The notes beneath the pieces are model-generated. The model ran no database searches. It was not told the DNA's origin and was given only the letters and a program-made list of their open reading frames with translations. 64,000 nt of DNA from Jackrogersella multiformis (lineage: Eukaryota > Ascomycota > Sordariomycetes > Xylariales > Hypoxylaceae), in assembly GCA_902806575.1 (NCBI GenBank), contig CADCXD010000001.1:4588001-4652000 (forward strand), in the 5' to 3' direction. Below, in pieces: positions 34,367-46,400 of this stretch (position 1 is its first letter; each line of letters starts with the position of its first letter). Both the position numbers and the translations under genes were made by a program.

Positions 34367-37225
34367 TCATTGGTCGTCCTTCAGCCCGTCGAACATCCTC
34401 TGCAGAGCCGGCAGGAAAGCCTGGGCCTTCCTGAAGTCGCCGAGCCTGACGCGCATGTAGTCGAACGCGACCAGTATGACCTCGTCGAGGCGGGCCTTCT
34501 CGCCGTCCGCGGCGTCGGCGCGCACCTCGAAGCTCTCCTCCAGGATGGGGATCTTCTGGTAGCGCTGGGAGAAGTGCGTCAGCAGGATCCTCCTGGCGCC
34601 CATGCGGCGGCCGATGTCGATGGCCTCCGACATGGTGGAGTGCTTCTTCGCGACGGCGTCGCCCAGCAGGTCGTCGTCGAACGTGCTCTCGTGGATCAGC
34701 AGCGTCGCGCCCCTGCCGATCCGGACGAACTCGCCGCTCGGCCTGCAGTCGCCCGAGTACGCGATCTTGAGGCCGGACGGGAAGGTGAAGACCGTCGCGA
34801 GCGCGCCGAAGCAGTGCTGGACGGGGCAGGCGTCGATCTTTTTCAGGCCGAACATCTTGGTCTCTTCTTCCGTAAATATTCGTGGGTGGCATGATCTCGC
34901 GACAGATTCGTGGCGTCTTTGTTCCCTGAGGCCGATGGTCACGAGACGGTCGAAGCCGTAGTCCTCTATTTCGGCGTATTCTTGAAGCCAATCTATCATG
35001 TGGCCTTGGCTGGCAACGAAGAGTTTGGCGGAGGGATTGGACTTGCTCGTCTCCTCGTCCCACGCTTTGATGATGGAAGCGGTGCCTAGATGATGATCCG
35101 CGTGAAGGTGGCTAATCCATATGCCCTTAAGATCTCGCAGGATGGCGGGCGATTCGTCCCCGAAGGCTCGGCGTAGTTGGCCAAGGGTACCCTCGCCGCA
35201 GTCGAGGAGGTAATTTCCGCATCCCGGGACACGGATCAGTGTAGCAGAGACATTACGATACTTGGACGGCGCAGAGGAGCCGGTCCCTAGAGTGATTACC
35301 TCTGCGTCTCGATTCGGGATGTCTGATTCCACCTTCTCGATGTTGGCAAGAAACTTGGGATCTGCGATTCTCGCTTGGGCTTTCTTGGCCAATTTCGTTA
35401 CGCCATTATCTCGGTAATACCGTGCTAGCTTTTCAACATCTGGAAATGGAACAATCTTGTCATCTTGGTGTAGATAGTTCGGTGCGAATTGAACCATTTT
35501 CCCAAGCTGGCTGCCCTCGTAGACGGAAGGGATGTCCTTCATCGGAGTGTTCGAAAGCGAGACTTTGTTATTATAAGTCAGCAGGGGAAACCGGTCAGGG
35601 TCAATACACCGCAATTTGAAAGCTTGAACTGCTGCAGACTCCAACGAGAACCTGTTCGGGCAGCTGTCTACCGAGGAAACAATATGTCTCACTTCAGACA
35701 ACTTCTTCATGAACTGCTGCAATCGGGGCTCGTTGCCAACCCGACTACCTAAGTTCCAGAAGATGACGTGGAGCCCTCTCATTATGCTGTTGTCTGACCA
35801 CTCCGCGCGATTCACAAGTGCTTCGATATAAGAGGGATCTGGCAAGTCGACGATGGCAAAGCCGTTTCCGGGGACACTATCTCCCATGACCATCTCGGGA
35901 GTGACGACTATCCCGTCTTTTCCCACGGCGTTCTGTCCCATGGTGAGATACTTGTTGTCGGTTTTGACCACGCCAAGCTCCTCAGCTGCTTTAGGGTTGA
36001 ACTTCCCTCGCCGATTATGACTTTTAACTATGTAGCACATAGATTGGTTGGAGGGTTCTGTGCGAGGCAGTGATCTGATCGAGGCTGCGGGCCATGGTTG
36101 ACGTACCAATACAGGTATATCTGGCACTTCCTGACCATTTCCTGGCATAGGACCTGTATATGGCTGGATGTGACCTTCAGTGTCTCGGACGAACAGTTTG
36201 GCGGGTAATTGGGCTTGGCGCAGCGTTGTCTCTACCAGTGCATCGATCCTCCATTGCGAATCAAACATCTGGTGGACCACGGTATTTACCAGCTTCATCT
36301 CATCTTCCTTTTCCGACGAAGTCGATAGAGCCTTTGACTGATCTTCCGCTTCGCCAGTCTCGCCAGTCTCGCCAGCCTCTGTAAACTCCTCGTGGGTTCG
36401 CTTCCGGGGGCCAGGGCTTGTCGGTGTGGTTGCTGTTGATTGTATAGGCATGTACCACACGTTGATATTACTATCTTGCCAGTCGGGCTCCGAGAGCGGT
36501 TGTTTCGCAGGGCGGGCGTCGCCGCGAATCTCGTGTGGGGTTAAAGGAAGGCCTTTTCGAAAAATGAACCGACGAGCGGTGGCTAGTAGCTGTGCTATAT
36601 TCTTCCCTCCGTGGATCCTAAGCTTCGGAAGTGTCATCTCTTCTCGAGCATTCTTCCCTTGCGCCTTGCGCTCAGCGTTGTTGCTCCGGATGCTTTCTAT
36701 CTTCCCAGCAAGCGAGTCGGCAAGGGTGAGTATAACACCCATGAGGCCACCAGCATTGTGCCAGTTGACCGGGCCAGATATAAAGATATCTTCCACCTTT
36801 TGTACCCCTACGTTTCGTTGGACGAAAGCGCGCTGGGTCCCTTCAGCGATGCTACCAAATACATAGCGCTTGTTGTCGAAGTGAAGTATGAGACAGGTGC
36901 CATGAGTATCGGCCGTGGGTGTGGTGATGACCTGGATCCAACTCAACATCCTGACGTGAAATACCTGGGCCGCGAGCTCGGATGGGGCTAACCGGAGCGA
37001 CTTGTCTTTGGTTTGGGGGTCCTTAAGAATTATAAACTGTAAGTTATTTTTTTGATCTTGAGGAGATGCTCGTAGTACTGTGGCGTCCTCGAAGAGTTGC
37101 TTCGGGACTGGCAACTGTCTGTATTTGAATGGCGAAGGGCCAAGAGCCTGATATGTACGGAGCGAGTTCACAACCCGGAAAGAACTGCGTCCCAAGGTGC
37201 TGGGATGGGCTTTGACGGCTTTCAT
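34367..37225 (-). CDS. TRZ1: Long-form tRNase Z (RNase Z, ELAC2/Trz1 type)
   Basis: Endonuclease that removes the 3' trailer from pre-tRNAs in nucleus and mitochondria. A single 952-codon exon, within the usual size of the long form. The N-terminal pseudo-enzyme half begins with ITTPTADTHGTCLILHFDN, continuing RYVFGSIAEGTQRAF and GGLMGVILTLADS. The catalytic half starts at about residue 645 with ITLGTGSSAPSKYRNVSATL and has the zinc motif SHLHADHHLG (about 704-713), PVQHCFGAL, AYSGDCRPS, HESTFDD and LLTHFSQRY. All expected metal ligands are visible. About 90 residues precede the usual start; they are rich in Arg, Ser and Lys and poor in acidic residues early on (MKAVKAHPSTLGRSSFRVV), and a second Met sits exactly where the short form normally begins (MLSWIQVITT). 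Confidence 0.95.
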   Translation of the reverse strand: MKAVKAHPSTLGRSSFRVVNSLRTYQALGPSPFKYRQLPVPKQLFEDATVLRASPQDQKNNLQFIILKDPQTKDKSLRLAPSELAAQVFHVRMLSWIQVITTPTADTHGTCLILHFDNKRYVFGSIAEGTQRAFVQRNVGVQKVEDIFISGPVNWHNAGGLMGVILTLADSLAGKIESIRSNNAERKAQGKNAREEMTLPKLRIHGGKNIAQLLATARRFIFRKGLPLTPHEIRGDARPAKQPLSEPDWQDSNINVWYMPIQSTATTPTSPGPRKRTHEEFTEAGETGETGEAEDQSKALSTSSEKEDEMKLVNTVVHQMFDSQWRIDALVETTLRQAQLPAKLFVRDTEGHIQPYTGPMPGNGQEVPDIPVLVRQPWPAASIRSLPRTEPSNQSMCYIVKSHNRRGKFNPKAAEELGVVKTDNKYLTMGQNAVGKDGIVVTPEMVMGDSVPGNGFAIVDLPDPSYIEALVNRAEWSDNSIMRGLHVIFWNLGSRVGNEPRLQQFMKKLSEVRHIVSSVDSCPNRFSLESAAVQAFKLRCIDPDRFPLLTYNNKVSLSNTPMKDIPSVYEGSQLGKMVQFAPNYLHQDDKIVPFPDVEKLARYYRDNGVTKLAKKAQARIADPKFLANIEKVESDIPNRDAEVITLGTGSSAPSKYRNVSATLIRVPGCGNYLLDCGEGTLGQLRRAFGDESPAILRDLKGIWISHLHADHHLGTASIIKAWDEETSKSNPSAKLFVASQGHMIDWLQEYAEIEDYGFDRLVTIGLREQRRHESVARSCHPRIFTEEETKMFGLKKIDACPVQHCFGALATVFTFPSGLKIAYSGDCRPSGEFVRIGRGATLLIHESTFDDDLLGDAVAKKHSTMSEAIDIGRRMGARRILLTHFSQRYQKIPILEESFEVRADAADGEKARLDEVILVAFDYMRVRLGDFRKAQAFLPALQRMFDGLKDDQ

Positions 37226-37655
37226 GAAGCTGTCGGTATGACTCTTTCAATGCATCCTATTACATGTTCTAGGTATGGTGATAAATTATTGGTGCGAAGT
37301 ATCGCGAACTCCAAATTTATTTTCCTTATCTTATCAGCCATTTCTAGTCCCACTATCCCGGGTACCTACCTAGGTATGTGGGGTCTAGGTACCTAGGTAC
37401 TAAACCTTACATAGGTAGGTAGTACAACCTTAATACGGTACAATGGGGTACAGTATGTACCTAGATAGGTACCTACTCCTCCAAGGTTGAGTCTTGCACA
37501 AGTATTCCTCTTAGGTGAATAATAATTAGGACAAACTTTATGCACTTAAATCCACTTACCAGGTACATTATGTAGGTAGCCAGCTCATAGGGGTATAATA
37601 TTTGTGATCCATTGAATTTAAAACATCAAGGTACCTTCATAATTAATCTAAGCAT
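37226..37655. other. Short gap between RNase Z start and Vps45 stop
   Basis: 430 bases, both neighbours on the minus strand. Holds a dense cluster of TACCTAGGTA-type palindromes (37360-37470). No gene. Confidence 0.7.
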
Positions 37656-39485
37656 CTACCGCCTACCAAGCTCCTTCCTCAGCCGCCCCGCCGTCGTAGT
37701 CGGCGGCGGTTCCGGCCACGAGGACACGGCGTCGTCGACCTCCTCGAGGAACGTCGCCGCGTTATGCACGTTGGTCCCGCCCAGTACCACTCTTATCCCG
37801 GGGGACGAGGCGTTGATGCCGGCCACCGTCTTGGCCTCCTCGTACGTGGCGCCGCCGATCACGAACACGATGACGTCCTGCGGCTTGTCCCGCGTCGTGC
37901 CGCCGCCCTCGACGAACGGGTACTGCTGCTCGCGTAGCCTGCCCTTAATCAAGTTCTGTAGTGTGGTCTCTAGGTGCGGTGAGTGCTGCGTATAGACATT
38001 CTCTACCCCCTTGAGCCCCTTGATTGCCCGTGCCCCCGAGAAGATCCCCCCCGTCTCGAAGATGTCGGCGATGCCGCCTGCTGCTTGGGATTGCTGGAGG
38101 GAATGGTGGTATATTAATAACTTCGCGACCAAGTCCGCCTGTCTCGCGGGTACACCGCCTGCGGCTGATAACAAATCTACCAGCATCGCTAACGAATTCG
38201 ACGGGTGCTTCTCGTATCGTAGAGCATACAGCGCTACAAGTCCAACTTTGTTCTCCGCAGCCACCGATGGAGATTGTATCAACTTCTGAACGTTCTGTAT
38301 AGGGTTAGCCTCTTAAGAACACATGTGAAGAAACCGGGTGCTTACTCTTAGATCTGTAGCGTGATTGTCATTGCATGCCAAGCTCTGTTCGACCTCGCTG
38401 ACCTCCAGCAAATTCTCTGCGCCCACCCTTCGACTAAGTTCCGAAACCAAGGTGACGTGCTTACTAACATTACCGGAGAGTTTCCTGAACTCTGGGTACT
38501 CCTCGATGAATCGCTTCATGTCCATTATCGATTCGATATTGGCATTGTTCTTCGTCTTGGATTGATATTGCTCCACGTAGTCCTTGATATTTCCGCCCAG
38601 ATCGCCAAAGTTTAAGTACATGTTCTTCTTGAAGAACGGGTCTTGATCTTGCGACAGGACGATCTCTTTGAGTTCCGGCCGGATTTCTTGGACGTCGTCT
38701 AGATTGACTCGACCGTTGTGAATGCCCAATAGCTGATGTACCATAGCTTGGTATGTCCATTGGTTGAGTAGCGGCGTAGCAGGATCCTCTCTCCGGTCTA
38801 GGATGAGAAGTATCGGCGGCGTGTCGACTTTTCGAAAATCGAATAATTGCTCCTCCTGGGTGATATGATACCGTACTTCGGTTGCTAACTTCTTAGCCAG
38901 CAAGCTATTCCTTTCATACCGGATGAGGGGCTTCTTCTTAAGCGACAGAAGAATAGCTATCAGCCCGTCGGTTGTCCGTTGCAATGAGTCCGGGTTCCAC
39001 AAATCTGGATTGCCGTTCCATATCCTCTGCTGTGGTAAAGTGAGGTTGAGTGAGAAGAGATCAGGATTGATAACGATATAATCCGCAAAGTGTTCTTGGA
39101 CCTGTTTGACTACTTCGTGATCGTCGGCTTCTGCTAATCTTTCCAAAGACGACTTCTTCACGACGTTGCTGAAGTACAAGTAATATTCACCATACTTGGG
39201 ATCCCGTAGCTCATCGATCAAGAATTGGATGGAATCTGGTGATGGCCGGACAAAGCATAGGCATCTGAGATGGCGCATCTTCTCGCGATTAGGGTTATCC
39301 AGTCGATCGGTGAGATAGACTTCATGATTCAATAGAGACGATTGAGTGATAGCGGTTGAGACTATTGGTACGGTGTCCTTGTCTAATAAGAGTATTTTCA
39401 TCTTCGCGGACGGCGTCCCAGATGCGCTGTCTCCGGCCGACACCATCTTAGAGATGTAACCGGAGACGGCCTGGACGACATCCAT
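37656..39485 (-). CDS. VPS45: Sec1/Munc18-family protein Vps45
   Basis: Vps45 binds the endosomal/trans-Golgi syntaxin Tlg2 (Pep12 in some fungi) and promotes SNARE assembly in Golgi-to-endosome and vacuolar sorting. Two exons on the minus strand, 39485-38346 and 38294-37656, give 592 residues (the yeast protein is slightly shorter). The 51-base intron has donor GTAAGC, branch GGCTAAC and acceptor ACAG in phase 0. Family blocks: MKILLLDKDTVPIVS, HLRCLCFVRPSPDSI, YYLYFSNVVKK, PPILLILDRREDPATPLLNQW (the SM signature), YEKHPSN and, near the end, DVIVFVIGGATYEEAKTV. The C-terminus ends in a basic stretch. Divergent from MMM1, with 636 bases between the start codons. Confidence 0.95.
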
Positions 39486-40121
39486 CTTTATCGGCTCAGT
39501 AATATGGAATATGGAATATGGTAGTTTTAAAGCAGACTGACGTATTGGTATTTATGGAATGTTTAATTCGGTATAACCTATGCTTCAATTCACGGTACTG
39601 ATGAAGTTATAAAGTGGTAATTCAAAGTGGTAGTTCATAAAGTTTGGAATGATGATTTGCGAGTTGTGTATGAAGTGAGATGATGAGGCTCCATCTTAGC
39701 TAAAGCAAGCTCAAGCTTCAATTAAATGTGCCTGCCTACAACTCTAGGTACCTAGTAGGTAGCACCTACCAGTCCAGTAGGTACCTGCTTAGAGGATGGA
39801 TCGTCGCAGAGCACCTGCAGGGGTCTGAATGCTAGATGACGTTGCAGTATCCAGTACCTTTTCTCCCTCGTATTCTCTGTGGAGTTTGAAGTATCCACTA
39901 CCTCGATACCCACTACCGATAAGATAAAGAATTGTACAATGCATGACCTAACAAGCTCTAGAGCTCAAAAAAGTTCCTTAGAAGCTACATGTACATGCTT
40001 CATTCCTACATAAATTCAATTCAAGTCAACTTTCTTTTTTCTTTTTTTCTTTTCTTTCCCGAGTCAACACATGTACAAATTGGTCTGGGGCACTTGACCC
40101 CAGTTAAGCCATATAACGAAA
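39486..40121. promoter_or_regulatory. Shared divergent promoter region, VPS45 / MMM1
   Basis: 636 bases between the two start codons. Contains TACCTAGGTA-like motifs at 39746-39786 and a long pyrimidine tract at 40030-40061 just upstream of the MMM1 start, as is common in fungal promoters. No clear TATA box seen. Confidence 0.55.
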
Positions 40122-41560
40122 ATGGCTACGACGGATATGTGTCCGACGAAGCCGGAACCGACGTATGAAATCCCGTTGCTGTTGTTGACTTTCGCCTGTT
40201 TACTTTCCACACCTACACCCAAGAGCTATCTATCATTGACTAACCTCACCGCCCGGACAGATTGTCGTTTACCCAAGGCCTCATCGTCGGCCAGATCTCC
40301 GTCGTGCTCCTCATAGCCGCGTTTATAAAGTTCTTCATATTCGGCGAGGCCCCGTCCGCCGAGGTCACAGCCTCCATCCGAGCGGCCGAGCGTCGATCCC
40401 GCACCCTCGCCCACCGGCAATCCCTCCTCACCCTACGAAGCGCCACGCCGAACGCCGCGAGGTCGCCCCAGCAGCAGCAGCAGCCCACCCTCAACAAGAA
40501 GAAGTCGAGCATCCTGCGGAGCCCGCCTACGCTCACCATCGGCTCCATCCTCAACAAGACGTACTACAACGTCGACAGCCACCAGCCCGAGTCCCTGGAC
40601 TGGTTCAACGTGCTGATCGCCCAGACCATCGCCCAGTTCCGCAGCGACGCCCAGCAGGACGACGCCATCCTGACTTCCCTCACCAAGGCCCTCAACGGCA
40701 CCTCGCGCCCCGACTTCCTCGACGAGATCAAGGTCACCGAGCTGACGCTAGGCGAGGACTTCCCCATCTTCAGCAACTGCCGCATCATCCCCGTCGACGA
40801 GGACGGCCTGAGCCTCAACGCCGGCCCCGGCGGCGAGAAGCGCTTCGACGCCAACAGCTCGCGGGCCAAGCGCGAGGGGTCGCGGCTGCAGGCCCGCATG
40901 GACGTGGACCTGAGCGACATGATCACGCTGGCGCTGGAGACCAAGATCCTGCTCAACTACCCGAAGCGGCTAACGGCGGTGCTTCCCGTGGCCCTGGCCG
41001 TCAGCGTGGTGCGCTTCAGCGGCACCCTCAGCATCTCCTTCATCCCGTCCAACCCCTCCCAGTCCACCCCCACCATGATGACCTTCAGCTTCCTCGACGA
41101 CTACCGCCTCGACTTCTCCGTCCGCAGCCTCGTCGGCAGCCGCTCCCGCCTCCAGGACGTGCCCAAGATCGCCCAGCTCATCGAGGCCCGCCTGCACCGC
41201 TGGTTCGACGAGCGCGCCGTCGAGCCCCGCTTCCAGGAGATCGCCCTGCCGAGCCTGTGGCCCCGCAAGCGGAACACGCGCGGCGGCAGCGACGACTCCC
41301 TCCTCGACGGCACCGCCGCCTCCTCCACGTCCAGCGGCAGCGCCGGCAAGGGCAAGGGCCGCGAGCTCGCCAAGGAGCTGCGGGAGGAAGCGCGGCGCGA
41401 GGTCCGGGCCGAGGCCGCAGCAGGCCAGAGACACGACATCAGCCCCCCGCCGGAGAACCTCCGGTACAGGCGGGTGCGCAGCCAGCGCGACGGGTCCGGC
41501 GCCGCCGAGTTCAGCATGCCGGGGAGCCTGCCGGGCATGGCGCTCGACCTGCCGCCTTGA
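40122..41560 (+). CDS. MMM1: Mmm1, ERMES complex ER subunit (SMP domain)
   Basis: Integral ER protein of the ERMES tether that joins ER to mitochondria and moves phospholipids. Two exons, 40122-40162 and 40261-41560, give 446 residues. The short first exon is chosen because donor GTATGA and acceptor GACAG (branch CTAAC) join MATTDMCPTKPEPT to LSFTQGLIVGQ, the expected Mmm1 N-terminus. One transmembrane segment follows (LIVGQISVVLLIAAFIKFFI, about residues 20-40). The SMP lipid-transfer domain spans roughly residues 115-365: ESLDWFNVLIAQTIAQFR, LGEDFPIFSNCRI, DLSDMITLALETKILLNYP, TMMTFSFLDDYRLDFSVRSLVG. A Lys/Arg/Glu-rich, Pro-containing tail ends the protein. A polyglutamine run lies before the domain. 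Confidence 0.95.
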
Positions 41561-42166
41561 GGCTCCCCCGGGAGCTGCGGACCTGAAATTGGTCGTTCTC
41601 GCTTGCGTTCTGAGGTCGACGGCACTACTAAGATATCAACACGACGTCTGAGCTCGTCTCGCGGGGTCGTGGGTTGCAACCGCGAAGTCGGCTGAGGGAA
41701 GGTGGGTGAGGAAGGATAAGGATGCGGGAGCAGCACCGATAGCTAGCATCGGCGAGGTTGCGAATACTCCTGCCGCCTAGGAGTCCTGCCGGATGGGCGT
41801 CCCCGTACTATGTAATAAGCACGACAGGCACTCGTTAAGAAAGACGAGCCAAGTGGTTGTATACCTAGCTTACGTGACGTGGTAGAGAAACGCCACGAGG
41901 TTTAGGGTGTAGCATATGGATACAGCATAGCTGTCACGATAGCTAGGTTGGGTTGATTACGTGTAAACTGTAGAATGTATGTAGACTACGGAATAAGTAG
42001 TCGGTGTAATGATCGAATGGGACGGATGTATCATCACTTCTGTATCATGTATGTCTGAGATCACAATATACATTTAAGACCGCATTTACAACATGCAGTT
42101 GCGAAAATATATTGATATTTAATTAAGAGTTCGTCCAAGACGTTCAGGTCATACTCGTTCGTCTAA
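41561..42166. other. Convergent intergenic region MMM1 / RCE1
   Basis: 3' flanks of two convergently transcribed genes, 606 bases. No gene seen. Confidence 0.7.
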
Positions 42167-43494
42167 TCATATCTTCATGGGTACTAAAGCGTTATAGCTC
42201 TCCGTCAGTGTACCTAGGTTTCTATACCAACTAACTGCGCCCGCTACTAATAAAACGTAATAAACCACGGTCCACATCGCAGAAGGCCTGGATGGCTGCC
42301 CTCTTGCGTCGACGACGACCTCAGGCAAGACGCGGCCCCAGACACGAGGCAAGCCCATGCAGTTGCAGAAAGCATGCACGGCGAAGATCGCCAGCAGGCT
42401 TCCGGAACGCAGGAATAAAAACGTGGCGTAGGCGCCGAACAGCGTCGTGTAGCCGAGCTGCATCACGGAGCGTGCTAGGAGGAAGGACGTAGCTACGTTC
42501 GGATGAGATACCCGAAACTCGTAGTAATGGTGCAGGTGCGCCAGCCCAAAGACTAGCGGCGATAGGAAGATGGTTGTGGTCACAGATGCCTGTGCCGTGA
42601 GCATAAGAGGCACCGAGGCCGAGCGGAAGAGCACTTCTTCCGTGAACGGACCCTATTCATGTTGTGAGTATGATATTGAATTCGATAGATTATCTCAACA
42701 AGGATAAGCGAGAAAGGATAGGATCAGAGATGCACTAAGTGCTGTTGTATTTGTCCTCAACGACAGGTCTTGAGTCTGCTCAGAAACACGGACCAATGTT
42801 CTCATCATGATGTAAGGATATATAGATTGGGTTGCCAAATATGAATAGTTGATGTCTCTTAAATGACATAGTACATGTTCGAAATAGAAACTTACCGCAA
42901 CAATGTTACGCCACGTCGTCAACTCGCCGAACAGAACTGACAAAGGCCGGAGGGCCAACCAGTCTCGCCATCCCTCGTCGACGACCAGATACTCGTACAG
43001 TGGTCCGGCGAAGAGTATAGCGGTGAGCAGGAGGCACTTCCCCGTCTCCACCAGGCCGACGGGCCAGTACCCGAGCGCGTGGAGGGCCTCAGAGGCCGTG
43101 GCCCGGCCTTGTGACGTTAAGATCACATAGGTGATGGTAGAGCAGACGACACAGGTCAGCGAGACGGACGCGATGCGCGCGCGGATTACAGACGGCGCGT
43201 CCCGCGACAGGGTACTAGATGGCCTGGTCGTAGATGACAGGTAAAATGGCACCACGTATATGAGGGTGTATATTATCTGGCTACCTGTTAGTATCTGCAT
43301 ATCAAGCGCAGGTATGGCTGCGTCTATCCGCATATGCGAATGGTACTCACGAGTAATAAGACGGCGGTTCCGGTGCTGATTGGTGGTGGTTTCGCTGCCG
43401 CGGCTAAGTCAGAATGGTTGATAGGCCGAATTAAGCGGTACTCACGTTCTTCCTTAGAGAAATAACGGGTTATGAAACCCGATATCGATGGCAT
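42167..43494 (-). CDS. RCE1: CAAX prenyl protease 2 (Rce1)
   Basis: ER membrane endopeptidase that removes the last three residues of prenylated CAAX proteins such as Ras and a-type pheromones. Four minus-strand exons: 43494-43446, 43403-43351, 43276-42896 and 42652-42167, total 322 residues. Exon 1 encodes MPSISGFITRYFSKEE. For intron 2 I chose donor GTGAGT with a TACTAAC branch 12 bases before acceptor CCAG, which keeps ISTGTAVLLLIIYTLIYVVP in frame; an earlier acceptor gives a stop in that phase. Intron 3 is long (243 bases) but its join restores WRNIVAGPFTEEVLFRS, containing the catalytic Glu pair. Other CAAX-protease residues: FGLAHLHHYYEF (His) and HAFCNCMG (His, Asn). Multiple hydrophobic segments. 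Confidence 0.92.
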
Positions 43495-46400
43495 TGTAAA
43501 GGGGAACCGAGTTTGATCTGACGCCTTGGCTGTGTGATTTCCCTAGATCGCTTAGATGCACGTCTGCGAGGCTAGGAGGCCGAGGTAAGATGGTGCGATA
43601 ACCTCGAACGACGACGAAAGTTGGCAGCTAGGTACCTGGAAGGTGACGAGGCTCAGCCACTTTCGTTGAAGTATTGAAGTGTTGAAGCTTCCTTGATTAT
43701 TAGATAGCTATCACAAGTGATCTTGAAAGCATAAAACGAGCTCCCCGGATATCACATGGGTAAAACAAATCGTCGGGAGCGTTGAAGGAAATGATCATGC
43801 TCGATCGGATTATGCCTTAGAAGTGGGCGAACGTTTGACCCGTGGGGGATGAAATGATTTACCATGTCTCGCACCTAAGTAGATCTGGTCGTGGTCGAAT
43901 TCTCCGAATTCCCACTGATAGACTTGGACCTAGTCTAAGTTTGACTCAACGACAACATATTCCGCTGTGATGTTCCGTTCGTCTCGAAGGTTGAAACAAA
44001 GAGATAGGTAGAAACTTGTCTACTATCTACGGAATACGTATATCATACGAGGGACCACAAGCGGCTAGCTGAGTCGCTGGGTCACCTTTCGGGTTCAGTT
44101 GGCGCCTCACATGCAGGAGGCGTCTTTGTCTACCCTAGGTACATACAAAATTGTAGTGTAAGCGCGTGAGGCTCTTGAGCTTAATATTTCACGGCTTCAG
44201 TATAAGACGAGAGCCGTGTCAACGCCGGCTATTTCAAGTCATGAAGCAAATAGTAGGTAGAAAAGAAATCAAGAAAAAAATTAACTAGAAGTTGATATTT
44301 TCGTATGGTCTGACAGTCTGAAAAAGGGGAGTTACTATGTACGTAACAAAGTTCAAATTCTATACGCACTAGCTAGGATCCCTTGCTTGGTAGCTCCCCA
44401 GCTGGTTAGCTCATACAGTAAACTGAGCATATATTAATACTGTAATGCACGGCCCGTCATGAGATCCTCACCTACCTCAGGGGAGAGGAACTACACGCCG
44501 GAGGCGGGTACCTACCTAGCTTACGCAGCTACGGTAGTGAGCGCCAAAAGGTCCCAATGGCTTTAGATCATAATAACCCTGATGAGAGCAGGGATTTGTA
44601 TGGGTACATAGTTACTTTATGTACGAGGTGAACGTCATATGGTTTTCTATTTTGTAATTCGCTTAAATTCCAACCCGCATTGAAGAGTAAAAGAAGAAGC
44701 GGAATTGTTGTCTCTTTTCGGCGATGGATGGATAATTAAAGGGAATACACGACATGCACGCGTGAATCGATTGCATCGCGTTGGACTTGATAAGTGGTAA
44801 GATGGTAAGATACGAGGTACAAACTAAGAAAAGGTTACAATCCGTATAGTGTAGGTACGTGGTACTTAGTACGTAGCCTTGGAAAAAGCTGGCATTGATC
44901 CACTACCAAGCCACGTTCTTTTTCTGGCCCATGCTAAAGACGTTCTATTTCCATTTTAGTTCTAGCCCCTTAGTCTTAGCTTTTTAGCCCTAGCTTAAGC
45001 CTCTCTCCCAGTCTCCTTAGCAGCTTAGCTTCGGATTTTTCGGTTAGTTAGCTCCATGATCTATGGTTTTCTGGAACTCTAGCCTCTAGGGCTCTTGGGC
45101 GTGGCACGGGTAGTGTACCTAGGTACCTAAGGTTCTAACCCCAGATCTCGCCCGATTGTACTTCGCTTTGGCCAACGTTTAATTTGCACATCTCTTCACC
45201 GATTTTTTGCCCTTGCTGAAATGTTTCGACTTCAGCCGCCTATCATACCAGATACCTAGGTATTAATACATACCTAGGTAAGTATTAATTACCTCAGTAT
45301 TAATAAGTATATTCGGTACTTAACGAGTATGAAGTACAGTGTCTCAGACGGGACATCATGGTCATCATGGCCATGAAGCGACCAGATGAAAGAATCGAGA
45401 GAGAAAGAAATCCCCGTCTGGACAAAGAATATGTAGTGGCGCCTTATGAGACGACGACAGCTTCTTAAACAATTAGTGTATTCGTAACGAATGGCTCTTC
45501 AACTACCAGGCAAGAATTCGTACCGGGCGATGGGACGGTTAATAAACCCCTGACCACTGATGTAGCCTTTAGAGTCTAAGCTGCAACTGTGGTAGGTTCC
45601 TCGACCGCCTCGCCCACAATACTTTTAGACCTCATTTCAACTTACATCCAGTATTGCAGTAGAACCTGCATGCTGCAGGCAGATCCTGACTCCGCTATGA
45701 ACATTCCTCTGAGAATTTGTGAGAAATATACTGGACAACAAAGACACAAACGGATACCCTAGTGGATCTCTGGCACATCACTATTGGGCTCCGGCGTCTT
45801 GTTGATTCGATTTACATACCTCCTACATACCGGTACCCCATACCTATCTGGCAGTCTGGCAGGCTAGTACCTAGTATCGGTCATCGATCATCGCAAATGT
45901 GATATCTACCTGTAACCTACCACCTAGGCAGCTAGGTAGGTATCTTGAAGAGGTACGCGGTGAGATGTCAAGGGGTACTTGTACGATTCCTTGTCATCTC
46001 AGCCTTTTGCTAGGCCGGTTCTGGTACCTGACCCCCGTGAGGCTTTTCACTTCTCCCGAGTCCCTGGCGTTCTTGTCGGTCTACTGTATTTATGCTATGC
46101 CTACTATGGTAACTCTTCGTTCGATGCAACCCTAACGCTCCTTTTCGCCTGCATTGCATAGTCCATATGCAGCCGCCATTAGATAGCCAGTTGACTGTTG
46201 ACGCTAGCCAATCGATCGTGACTCGGCACTCTGGGGACGGACAATTCAAGTTCAAGAAATAATACCCTCCAGTTCCTGTCATCCTACCAGCTTCGCTGCC
46301 TCTCACACACTCTCTCTTTCCGATCTCGTTTTCCCCTCGCAGCTGTGTGTGGTCTGTATGTAGCGATTGTCTTTTCTGGTCTCTTTGTCGGCCTGTTCCA

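Noticed and set aside
42695..42895. Extension of the Rce1 exon into the following open frame
   Set aside because: Donor GTAAGT at 42895 and the acceptor at 42653 rejoin WRNIVA to GPFTEEVLF exactly as in the family; the open read-through is part of the 243-base intron.
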